Shown in pieces: positions 47,501 to 54,678 of a stretch of DNA of 64,000 bases; the first letter of the stretch is position 1; each line of letters begins with the position of its first letter. A model generated the notes under the pieces. It was given only the letters and a program-made list of their open reading frames with translations, had not been told where the DNA came from and did no database searches. This DNA comes from Devosia sp. Root413D1 (GTDB taxonomy: Bacteria; Pseudomonadota; Alphaproteobacteria; Rhizobiales; Devosiaceae): the NCBI RefSeq assembly GCF_001425235.1, contig NZ_LMEA01000012.1:499818-563817 (forward strand), read 5' to 3'. Both the position numbers and the translations under genes were made by a program.

Positions 47501-48089
47501 AGACGCGCGCATCGCCAAAGCTGGCTCGAGCGGTGCGCTGCACGCCGTCGAAGGCAGCATGCAACGCCGCGGCGTCGGCACACAGCGACATGCCGATGCC
47601 ACCGCCGCCGGCGGTGGATTTGAGCATGACCGGGTAGCCAATGGCGTCGGCCGCTACGAGCGCCTCTTCGGCGGTGGCGAGAAGGTCCGTGCCGGGAAGG
47701 AGCGGCACGCCGTTGGCCCTGGCCAGCTCGCGCGCCGTGTGCTTGAGGCCGAACGCTTCGATGTTCTCGGGCGTCGGGCCGATGAAGGTGATGCCTTCGG
47801 CTTCGAGGCGGCGGGCAAAGCCGGTGTTCTCCGACAGGAAGCCGTAGCCGGGGTGGACGGCTTCAGCCCCGGTTGCCTTGCAGGCGGCGATGACGGCCTC
47901 GACATTGAGGTAGCTCTCGGCGGCCGGAGCCGGCCCAAGCCGCACGGCTTGGTCGGCGAGCTGCACCGCCCTGGTGAAGCGGTCGGCGTCGGAATAGACC
48001 GCGACCGAGGCGATACCCATGCGCCTCAGCGTGCCAATGATGCGGACCGCGATCTCGCCGCGGTTGGCGATCAGGACTTTCGTGAACAT
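44556..48089 (-). CDS. Guanidine/urea carboxylase (biotin-dependent)
   Basis: 1177 residues from the ATG at 48089 (TGATG overlap with the preceding gene). Domain order: biotin carboxylase (1-450; [15 protein letters not shown], the glycine-rich [25 protein letters not shown]), then the AHS2/AHS1 carboxyltransferase region (about 470-980; [22 protein letters not shown], and [21 protein letters not shown]), a linker, and a biotinyl domain at the end with ESMKMEI. All parts are complete. The enzyme carboxylates guanidine (or urea) with bicarbonate and ATP. Guanidine is favoured because the operon is led by a guanidine-I riboswitch and contains two DUF1989 subunits; sequence alone does not settle urea versus guanidine. 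Confidence 0.93.
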   Translation of the reverse strand: [1177 protein letters not shown]

Positions 48090-48709
48090 CACTCAGCGTC
48101 CCAGATCAGGACCTGGATGGGCGTCGGGTTGAAGCCGTTGCAGGGGTTGTTGATCTGCGGGCAGTTGGAGATGACGCAGAGGACGTCCATCTCGGCAACG
48201 AGATCGACGTAATCGCCGGGTCCGCTCAGCCCATCGACGATGGTCATTTCGCCCGAGGGCGAGATCGGTACGTTCATGAAGAAATTGATGTTGGGAACGA
48301 TGTCCCGCTTGCTCATGCCGTGCCTGGTCACCTCGATGAGGAAGTTGTCGCGGCAGGCGTGCAGGTAGCGGGTGTCGTGACCAAAGCGGACGGTGTTGCT
48401 CTCGCACGAGCAGGCGCCGGCCATGGTGTCGTGGCGGCCGCACGTGTCGGCGACCACGGTGAGCATGGTATTGCCCTCGTTGGAGACGAGTTTGGTGCCG
48501 ACCCCGATATAGGCCGAGCCTTGGCTGCGCAGGGTATCCTGAGCGCTGTAGCGTTCGGCGAAGTCGTCGGCACGATAGAAGATGGTGTCAACGGCCTGCT
48601 GGCCCTCGCTGTCGACAATGCGGATGGTCTGGCCCCGCTTGACGATGCCGGACCACGGCGCTTCGGCAGGGATCAGGTGGGACTGGCTGGCGGTATCCTC
48701 GGTGCGCAT
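48089..48709 (-). CDS. DUF1989 protein, carboxyguanidine deiminase subunit (urea carboxylase-associated)
   Basis: 206 residues from the ATG at 48709, 1 bp after the upstream stop. DUF1989 features: SGIVKRGQTIRIVDSEGQQAVDTIFY, GACSCESNTVRFGHDT, INFFMNVPISPSGEM and ENCPQINNPCNGFNPTPIQ-like end with several Cys that may bind a metal. Experimentally characterised CgdAB, formed by two DUF1989 proteins, converts carboxyguanidine to allophanate plus ammonia. This is the shorter partner. A longer frame to 48802 reads back into the other subunit gene. Confidence 0.87.
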   Translation of the reverse strand: MRTEDTASQSHLIPAEAPWSGIVKRGQTIRIVDSEGQQAVDTIFYRADDFAERYSAQDTLRSQGSAYIGVGTKLVSNEGNTMLTVVADTCGRHDTMAGACSCESNTVRFGHDTRYLHACRDNFLIEVTRHGMSKRDIVPNINFFMNVPISPSGEMTIVDGLSGPGDYVDLVAEMDVLCVISNCPQINNPCNGFNPTPIQVLIWDAE

Positions 48710-48710
48710 C

Positions 48711-49526
48711 TCAGGCCTCCGCGCGGGCGTTGTTCTCGAAGCCGCGGACGGCCTCGGCGGTGGCCATACGGCAGAGATCATCAGCCGTGACCTCGGTGAC
48801 ATAACGGGTCACCTCGACGGGGTTCGGCGCATAGGCCGGCCCGGGATCGAGCGGGTGCGGACAGTTGGAGAACGCGACAAGCAGGTCCATTTCGGCGCGC
48901 AGGTCGACATAATCGTTGCCGTTGAGCAGGCCCGGCTGCCAGGCGAAATGGCCGTCTTCGTCGGAGACGCGGATCGGGGCGAACAGGGTCAGCGCCAGCG
49001 GAATGTCACGGCGCGACAGGCCGAGCTTGCCGGCGGCGAGCACGAGATTGTCGCGGGTGTTGCGGGTGGCAGTCCCTGGATATTTCGCAGCGTTGGCGGC
49101 CGCGGTGGAGCCGCCGAGCAGCACATCATGGGCGCCGCCGGACGAGTCCTCGGTGATCGACAGCATCACCCGGCCCATATCCGAGAACAGCACCCGCCCC
49201 TTCTGGGTACGGGTGTCCCACTGCACCTTGACGGTGTCCGGCAGATTGAGCCGCTCGCTGGTATCGTGCGCGCTCCAGCAGACGAGGGCGACCGAGGCGG
49301 GACCATGGGGTTGGGCGACGCGCAGCGCTTCGCCCTTGCGCAGCACGGTCGACCAGTACCAGCCAGCGGCAATGGTTTCGGTCGCAACGACGCTGCCCGG
49401 CGCGATGGGCGCGGCTGGCACAGCGCTGGCTTCGGGCAATGCCCTGGTGGCGAAGGCGAGGCCCTTTTTCTGGTGCTCTTCGTAGCGGGCGCGGTCGGCG
49501 GCGATCTGCTCTGGGGTTCGGCTCAT
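48711..49526 (-). CDS. DUF1989 protein, second carboxyguanidine deiminase subunit
   Basis: 271 residues. After a 25-residue basic/helical lead, DUF1989 features follow: AGWYWSTVLRKGEALRVAQPHG, VLFSDMGRVMLSITEDSSGGAHDVLLGG, IPLALTLFAPIRV, and VAFSNCPHPLDPGPAYAPNPVEV near the end. Partner of the product of 48089-48709. Its ATG overlaps the ATPase stop (ATGA), so transporter and enzyme genes form one unit. Confidence 0.87.
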   Translation of the reverse strand: MSRTPEQIAADRARYEEHQKKGLAFATRALPEASAVPAAPIAPGSVVATETIAAGWYWSTVLRKGEALRVAQPHGPASVALVCWSAHDTSERLNLPDTVKVQWDTRTQKGRVLFSDMGRVMLSITEDSSGGAHDVLLGGSTAAANAAKYPGTATRNTRDNLVLAAGKLGLSRRDIPLALTLFAPIRVSDEDGHFAWQPGLLNGNDYVDLRAEMDLLVAFSNCPHPLDPGPAYAPNPVEVTRYVTEVTADDLCRMATAEAVRGFENNARAEA

Positions 49527-50359
49527 GCCGGATCTCCTTGAGGGGATGGCGCCGGGTCGTCCCGGCCAATGCCCACCTCATGGATCGGGTCGTCCCGATC
49601 GGGGCTATCGGCAAATGCGTCCGGATCGAGCTGGCCAGCGCGACGCGGCGGCCAGATGTAGATGTCGCGGCTGAGCGAGGCGCCGTAGCGTTCGCGCTCG
49701 TCGGGCCGGTTGCGTGGCCGCTCGAAGGCGATGACGCGGGTCCCGAGCGTAAAGGCTTCACGCATGTCGTGGGTGACCATCACCACGGTGAGGTTGGTCT
49801 CGTTCCACAGACGTTTCATCAGCACATGGATTTCAGCGCGGATGCCCGGATCGAGCGCGCCGAACGGTTCATCGAGCAGCAGAACGCGCGGCTGCATGAT
49901 CAGCGCCTGCGCCAAGGCAAGGCGCTGCTGCATGCCGCCCGAGAGCTGGGCCGGGAACTTGGTTTCGCTGCCGGCGAGGCCGACTTCGGCAATGAGTTCC
50001 CGGGCCTCCTCAACAGCGGCGCGACGCGCCGGACCAACGAGCCGGGCGCGGAAGCGGGAGGCGGCGAATTCCTTGCCGAGCAGCACATTGCCCAGCACGG
50101 TCAGGTGCGGGAACACCGAATAGCGCTGGAACACCACGCCACGGTCGGGTCCCGGCTCGGGTGACAGCGGCGCGCCATCGAGCGTGATGGTCCCCTGCGT
50201 CGGGCGTTCCTCACCGAGCAGCAGTTTGAGGAAGGTGGTCTTGCCGCAGCCCGAAGGGCCGACGAGCGCGACGAAGGCCCGGTCCTCGATGGTGAGCGAC
50301 ACCTTCTCGAGCACGATCTGGTCGCCGTATTCCTTCCACACATTGTCGACGACGATCAT
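49523..50359 (-). CDS. Guanidine-operon ABC importer, ATPase (NitT/TauT type)
   Basis: 278 residues from the ATG at 50359 (ATGA overlap with the permease). Walker A GPSGCGKT at 34-41, Q-loop VVFQRYSVFPHLTV, signature LSGGMQQRLALAQA, Walker B LLLDEPFGALD, H-loop VMVTHDMREAF. The C-terminal 60 residues (from GTRVIAFERPRNRPDERERYGAS) are an extension found in the transporters linked with urea carboxylases. A longer frame to 50641 only reads through the permease gene. Confidence 0.92.
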   Translation of the reverse strand: MIVVDNVWKEYGDQIVLEKVSLTIEDRAFVALVGPSGCGKTTFLKLLLGEERPTQGTITLDGAPLSPEPGPDRGVVFQRYSVFPHLTVLGNVLLGKEFAASRFRARLVGPARRAAVEEARELIAEVGLAGSETKFPAQLSGGMQQRLALAQALIMQPRVLLLDEPFGALDPGIRAEIHVLMKRLWNETNLTVVMVTHDMREAFTLGTRVIAFERPRNRPDERERYGASLSRDIYIWPPRRAGQLDPDAFADSPDRDDPIHEVGIGRDDPAPSPQGDPA

Positions 50360-51174
50360 GACGCCTTCCCCAGGTCGGACCAGGGGAAGACCCGGATGCG
50401 GAGCAGATCGAGCAGGACGTTGGCGAGCACGGCCAGCAGCGTGATCCAGATCACGTACGGAAAGATCACGTCCATGGAGAGGTAACGGCGGACCAGGAAA
50501 ATCCGGTAGCCAAGCCCGGAATCCGCCGAGATCGCCTCGGCCGCGATGAGGAACAGCCAGGCCGGGCCAAGCTGCAGGCGGAGGCAGGTGATGAGCCGTG
50601 GCAGCACCTGTGGCAGGACCACGCGGATGGCGATCTGCCATGAGTTGCCGCCAAGCGTTTCAGCCTTCACCGTCTGCTCGCGCGGCAGTTCCATGACCTT
50701 GAGCGCCAGGTCGCGGATCATGATCGGCGCGACACCGATGACGATGAGGGTGATCTTGCTGGTTTCGCCCAGCCCCATGACGATGAACAGGATCGGCAGC
50801 AGCGCCAGCGGCGGCACCATCGAGACGGCGGCAAAGAACGGCGCCAGCAGCGCCCGGGCATAGGGAAACATGCCCACGATCATGCCGAAGACCAGGGCGA
50901 TGAGCGTCGAAATGCCCAGCGCCGAGAACAAGCGGCCGAGGCTCGCCCAGGTATCGGACCACAGCAGGTATTCGCCGGTGCGGGGGTCGGGGACGAATGC
51001 CATGCGATTGACCGCGTCGGCGAGGCTGGTCAGCGCCGGCAGCAGCTTGTCGGCGGGGTTATCGGCGAGCCGGGCTGCCGAGCCCAGCGCATAGGCCACC
51101 AGCAGCGCAACAAACGGCAGCAGCGCCAGGATCAGCTGGTTGGTTCGCGATGGCTTGAGGTTGATGAGACGCAT
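50356..51174 (-). CDS. Guanidine-operon ABC importer, permease (NitT/TauT type)
   Basis: 272 residues, about six helices: ILALLPFVALLVAYALG, then VSMVPPLALLPILFIVMGLGETSKI, with the EAA loop REQTVKAETLGGNSWQIAIRVVLP. It resembles permeases in urea carboxylase and guanidine operons. The 90-bp gap to the binding-protein gene contains a partial GC-rich palindrome (CCTCCCCCGCCCCTGAGGGC) like one arm of the intergenic repeats. Confidence 0.91.
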   Translation of the reverse strand: MRLINLKPSRTNQLILALLPFVALLVAYALGSAARLADNPADKLLPALTSLADAVNRMAFVPDPRTGEYLLWSDTWASLGRLFSALGISTLIALVFGMIVGMFPYARALLAPFFAAVSMVPPLALLPILFIVMGLGETSKITLIVIGVAPIMIRDLALKVMELPREQTVKAETLGGNSWQIAIRVVLPQVLPRLITCLRLQLGPAWLFLIAAEAISADSGLGYRIFLVRRYLSMDVIFPYVIWITLLAVLANVLLDLLRIRVFPWSDLGKAS

Positions 51175-51265
51175 GGAGTGGCTCGGATGATTGAGACGTC
51201 ACCGACCTCCCCCGCCCCTGAGGGCGAGGGCGCCGAGCGCGGCGAGACGGGTGGGGAGCACGGAC

Positions 51266-52333
51266 TTACAGCGTCCCTGCCGCCGCTTCCTTCATGTAGA
51301 CGTCGGTGAACCGCAGCTTGACGTTGGCCGGATCCCCCAGCACTTCGCCGCCGGGGAGCTCGATGCCGATGACGTCGGCGGAAGCGGCGCCGGAGCCAAG
51401 CAGGCCCTTGTCGAACAGGAAGGCGCGGACCTTGTCCATGGTGGTCTGGAGGTCAGGAGAAGTGACGAAGGTCACGGCTTCGGCGGGCGTCGGGAACAGT
51501 TTCGTCGCCGCAAGCTGCGCTTCGAAGCCCTGCTGATCGGTACCGGAAGCTGCGCCCATGGCGGCGCGCGCTGCGGCGCCCTCGGGCGTCTGGGCGGTCA
51601 TGATGGCCATGGTGTCGTACCAGATGCCGGCCAGCGCCTTGCCGAAATTGGGGTTGTCGGTGAGCACCTGGGTGTTGGCAACCATCATGTCGATGATCTC
51701 GCCAGGGATCTGCGCGCTGTCGAACACCTTGTGAGCGCCGGGCAGAGCAGCGATCTCAGAGACCATCGGATTCCAGGTGACCATGGCGCTGACATCAGGG
51801 GTCTGGAAGGCGCCGACCATGTCGGGGTCGGAGGTATTGACGACATTGACGTCGCGCTCGGTCAGACCGACGCTTTCGAGGGCGCGGGCGAGCAGGTAGT
51901 GCGAGACCGAGAACTCGACGAGGTTTACGGACAAGCCCTTGATATCGGCCAGCGAGGTCTTGTCCTTGAGGATCACCGCGTCGTTGCCGGCCGAGAAGTC
52001 GCCGATGATGACGGCGGTGGTGTCGACCCCGCCGGCGGCGGGGATGGAGAGGCCATCCATGTTGGTGAGGGTCACCGCGTCATAGGCGCCGGCCGTATAT
52101 TGGTTCATCGACTCGACGTAGTCGTTGAACTGCGTGACCTCGATGCCGATGCCGTATTTGTCGGCCCATTTCTTGACGATGCCGTTGTCGGCGGCGTAGC
52201 CCCAGGGCATCCAGCCGACATAGATCGACCAGGCAACCTTGAAGTCGTTCTTCTGCTGCGCCTCAGCGCCGGTGCCTGCGGCAGCAACGAGCATCGCGAG
52301 GGCGAGGGCGGAAACCAGTCTGGTGAACTTCAT
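51266..52333 (-). CDS. Guanidine-operon ABC importer binding protein (NitT/TauT family)
   Basis: 355 residues from the ATG at 52333; a TTG two codons earlier is possible. The ATG sits 7 nt after AGGGGA. Signal peptide residues 1-26 end at GAEA-Q. The mature chain has VAWSIYVGWMPWGYAADNGIVKKWADKYGIGIEV and DAVTLTNMDG, typical for the urea-carboxylase-linked binding proteins (NMT1-like). First gene of the transcript under the riboswitch; guanidine is the expected ligand by context. Confidence 0.9.
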   Translation of the reverse strand: MKFTRLVSALALAMLVAAAGTGAEAQQKNDFKVAWSIYVGWMPWGYAADNGIVKKWADKYGIGIEVTQFNDYVESMNQYTAGAYDAVTLTNMDGLSIPAAGGVDTTAVIIGDFSAGNDAVILKDKTSLADIKGLSVNLVEFSVSHYLLARALESVGLTERDVNVVNTSDPDMVGAFQTPDVSAMVTWNPMVSEIAALPGAHKVFDSAQIPGEIIDMMVANTQVLTDNPNFGKALAGIWYDTMAIMTAQTPEGAAARAAMGAASGTDQQGFEAQLAATKLFPTPAEAVTFVTSPDLQTTMDKVRAFLFDKGLLGSGAASADVIGIELPGGEVLGDPANVKLRFTDVYMKEAAAGTL

Positions 52334-52338
52334 GCACA

Positions 52339-52361
52339 ATCCCCTGTTTCGACTTGGGGAT
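52339..52361 (-). promoter_or_regulatory. Shine-Dalgarno-sequestering hairpin (riboswitch expression platform)
   Basis: On the minus strand GATCCCC is followed after an 11-nt loop by GGGGATT; six bases pair perfectly (52339-52344 with 52356-52361). The right-hand arm contains the AGGGGA ribosome-binding site of the binding-protein gene. It lies between the guanidine-I aptamer and the start codon, so guanidine binding may open it. Regulation at translation is inferred. Confidence 0.5.
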
Positions 52362-52403
52362 CGGCGAAGCGCGTAAAGACCCGCGCTGCCAATCCCTTGG
52401 CTT

Positions 52404-52514
52404 ACGAGGTCTCCCGGGCTTTTGTCCCGCCGTGTCCCGGAGGGATGTCTCCCGCTCCGGTGGGTGCTCTCGGACCAGACGCGCCGGAAAAGATGGCGCC
52501 GGAACCCTAGCTCC
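52404..52514 (-). ncRNA. Guanidine-I riboswitch (ykkC-yxkD leader)
   Basis: The minus strand carries the conserved blocks of the ykkC class I aptamer in order: GCTAGGGTTCCGG at the 5' side, TCTGGTCCGAGAGCACC, CACCGGAGCGGGAGA, ACACGGCGGGACAAAAG and the closing CCCGGGAGACC. The first and last segments can pair to form P1. It lies 71 bp upstream of the binding-protein ATG. Guanidine binding is established for this class; it turns on transporters and guanidine carboxylase genes, exactly the genes found downstream. Confidence 0.93.
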
Positions 52515-52673
52515 TAACTCTGCATACAACGGAGCAAGGGCCATGCCAGAATCGAATATCGTTATCTGTCAGTGCATTAGTAAGATCGTCCGTCTCCAAT
52601 CCCGACGCTCGGCGTCGAATGCGGGGCATCGTGCACATAAAGTGGGCGCTGCCACTGTGCTGTGCAGTACCTG

Positions 52674-53597
52674 CTATTTGGTGATGGCAGGAGCCCCGGC
52701 ATTGGCTCCGAGGTAGCGCTCCTCCCACCAGGTAAAGAGCAGGTCGCGGAGCGCCGCGCCGTCGTCGTCGCCGTAGAGCGGCAGCCGGGCCGCGTCGAAC
52801 AGGGCCGCTTCTTCCTCGGTCAGCGTGACCGCAAGTTCCTTGATGCGGATCGGCACGTTGGTGAAGGCCGGCGCGTAGGCGGGGTCGCGGGTGAGTTCGC
52901 GGTCCGCCTTGATGTGGGGCTGGCGGAAATCCCTGGGTGTCCGCTGGCTGCGCAGCACCGGCGTCGGCGGGACGGCGGCGAGGTCGGCTTCGGTCGCCTC
53001 GAATACGGTGAGGCGGATCGGCTTCAGCGAGAAGTTGGAGGTGCGCATGACGTCGGCGCCGCAAACATTGGGCACGGCGAGCACATCGGTCAGCGCCAGG
53101 AGATCGACATGGTCCCCTGCCCGGCTCGACTGCCGGGTGATCGTCGCCCGCCCATCGGCGCCAATCTCGGTGTTCATGAAGAGGTTGAAGCTGTCATGCA
53201 CGTCGTCCGGGGTCAGACCGTACTCGCGCTGCGCCTCGGACTGGATGTCGTGGCAGTTGGTGTGATCGTGAAAGCCATAGGCGCTTTCGTAGAGATAGGC
53301 CGAGCAGCGCGGGAACAGCACGTCGTTACGCTTCACGGTATCCTTGAGGATATAGAGCAGCGCCCGCTCGCGCGGCGGCTGGCTCCACAGGAACGCACCT
53401 TCGGTAGGGTTGAAGCCATGCACGGTGCGGGTACGGCCGCAATGCATGAACTCCTTGTAGTCGTGCAGGTTGAAGGCGTTGAAATCGACGCATTGCCCGC
53501 CCTCCACCTGCTCGATGCGCAGGATCTGCCCGGCGAGCAGTTCGATCGCCTTGCCGGTGCCCGGCTGCAGCATCAGGGTCTGGAGCACGGTTCTCAT
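52674..53597 (-). CDS. Third DUF1989 (urea carboxylase-associated family) protein
   Basis: 307 residues, longer than the two subunits in the main operon. DUF1989 core: AGQILRIEQVEGGQCVDFNAFNLHD, GAFLWSQPPRERALLYI, a middle with HDHTNCHDIQSEAQREYG and FNLFMNTEIGADG, and NVCGADVMRTSNFSLKPI. It then continues with about 70 residues of its own (DFRQPHIKADRELTRDPAY.. to the end). It is not under the riboswitch, since it ends 160 bp upstream of it. Its ATG overlaps the stop of a 47-codon gene. Function unknown; perhaps a deiminase or carbamoyl-type enzyme for a related guanidino or amide compound. Confidence 0.85.
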   Translation of the reverse strand: MRTVLQTLMLQPGTGKAIELLAGQILRIEQVEGGQCVDFNAFNLHDYKEFMHCGRTRTVHGFNPTEGAFLWSQPPRERALLYILKDTVKRNDVLFPRCSAYLYESAYGFHDHTNCHDIQSEAQREYGLTPDDVHDSFNLFMNTEIGADGRATITRQSSRAGDHVDLLALTDVLAVPNVCGADVMRTSNFSLKPIRLTVFEATEADLAAVPPTPVLRSQRTPRDFRQPHIKADRELTRDPAYAPAFTNVPIRIKELAVTLTEEEAALFDAARLPLYGDDDGAALRDLLFTWWEERYLGANAGAPAITK

Positions 53598-53737
53598 TTG
53601 GCGCGCCGCTCCGCGTGCTCGCGAATGGCCAGCTTCACCAATGCCGCACGGTCAGGTGCCACGCCTTTTGCGATGGTGCGGTCGATCAGTTCGAGCTGCT
53701 GCTGGTTGAGCTTGAGAATAATGGTCCTGGCCGGCAT
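53594..53737 (-). CDS. Small ribbon-helix-helix-like protein (47 residues)
   Basis: ATG at 53737 behind GGGAGAGG; the 47-residue frame ends in TGA that overlaps the DUF1989 ATG (ATGA), so it is very likely translated. The sequence opens with ARTIILKLNQQQLELIDR, a beta strand with alternating residues followed by a helix, then GVAPDRAALVKLAIREHAE, as in CopG/ParD-type ribbon-helix-helix proteins. It could be a local DNA-binding regulator of this pair. Too short for certainty. Confidence 0.7.
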   Translation of the reverse strand: MPARTIILKLNQQQLELIDRTIAKGVAPDRAALVKLAIREHAERRAK

Positions 53738-53764
53738 GCGCCTCTCCCGTTCGAATACCAAAAC

Positions 53765-53772
53765 TGTATACA
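53765..53772. promoter_or_regulatory. TGTATACA operator-like palindrome between the small gene and the second GntR gene
   Basis: TGTATACA is a perfect 8-bp palindrome 28 bp upstream of the small gene start, sharing the GTATAC core with the site at 43194-43206. A likely site for the GntR protein encoded at 53941. The 203-bp gap is otherwise AT-richer than its surroundings and also contains CGTATGCATGA near 53905. Confidence 0.4.
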
Positions 53773-53940
53773 TGATTGACGGAACAACGATCCAGTTTCA
53801 TGCAGATCAGCCATGCGATTCTCGCATGTTGGCCGCAAGTGGCTGCAAACTGCTGCAGTTTTTGCTGTGCGATGGTGAAATCTGGCATACTTGCAACGCA
53901 CCATCTCGTATGCATGAATGATCGGCAACACGAGGTTTGA

Positions 53941-54678
53941 ATGACCAGGCCATCCCCCCGCACCGATATCGCTCATGAGGCGCTGAAACAGGCGATCCTC
54001 GAGCGGGCGCTGCAACCGGGCACCAAACTGCCCGAGGATGAGATTGGCGCACATTTCGGCATGAGCCGGACGCTGGTGCGGGCAGTGCTGGCGAAACTGC
54101 AATCAGAAGGGCTGGTCGATGCTCGACCCAAGCGCACGGCCATCGTCGCCCAACCGACCCTGGCGGAAGCCCGTGACGTCTTCGAGGTGCGGCGCGGGCT
54201 GGAGGCCCAGGCCGTCGACCTCGTCATCAAGCGCTGGAAGCCAAGCTTTGGCGCCGAGCTCGAAGGGCTGGTGCGCGAGGAGGATGCGGCCCGCGAGCGG
54301 CATGAAGAACACGTTGCCGGGCGCCTGGGTGGTGAGTTTCACATCCGGCTGGCGAAACTGAGCGGCAATGTCCTGCTCGAGCGCTACATGTCGGAACTTG
54401 TGACCCGCTGTTCGCTGATCCTTGCCGTTTACGGCTCGCCGCACAGCCACGATCACAGCGGCCCCAACGAGCATATCGAGATCATCGCCGCGCTGCGTGC
54501 CGGCGACGCTGCCAAGGCCATCGCCCTCATGGATGCGCACATGTCCGCCGTGGAGCGTCGGGCCATGCACGACACCGACCCCGCCGGCGCGGCGCTTGGC
54601 GATGTGCTCGCCCGCTATGCCGGCGCGATCGCCGCGCCCGCCGGCGCCATCCCGCTCAAGCGCAAGCGCACCAGATGA
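53941..54678 (+). CDS. GntR-family regulator, FCD (FadR) subgroup
   Basis: 245 residues. Winged helix GTKLPEDEIGAHFGMSRTLVRAVLAKL; FCD ligand domain with VFEVRRGLEAQAVDLV, FHIRLAKLSG and HDHSGPNEHIEIIAAL, containing the usual His ligands. Paralogue of the regulator at 43264-43998. It is divergent from the small gene/DUF1989 pair and overlaps the flavin reductase-like gene (ATGA), so it may control both directions. Confidence 0.9.
   Translation: MTRPSPRTDIAHEALKQAILERALQPGTKLPEDEIGAHFGMSRTLVRAVLAKLQSEGLVDARPKRTAIVAQPTLAEARDVFEVRRGLEAQAVDLVIKRWKPSFGAELEGLVREEDAARERHEEHVAGRLGGEFHIRLAKLSGNVLLERYMSELVTRCSLILAVYGSPHSHDHSGPNEHIEIIAALRAGDAAKAIALMDAHMSAVERRAMHDTDPAGAALGDVLARYAGAIAAPAGAIPLKRKRTR

Noticed and set aside
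44643-48212. Open frame of 1189 codons on the plus strand opposite the carboxylase gene
   Set aside because: It is the mirror frame of a strongly conserved biotin-dependent carboxylase; its translation is rich in Asp, Gly, Arg and His with no domain. GC-rich codon bias keeps antisense frames open.
48089-48802. Longer start for the short DUF1989 subunit
   Set aside because: The extra 31 residues overlap the preceding DUF1989 gene and are not conserved-looking; the ATG at 48709 follows the stop by 1 bp.
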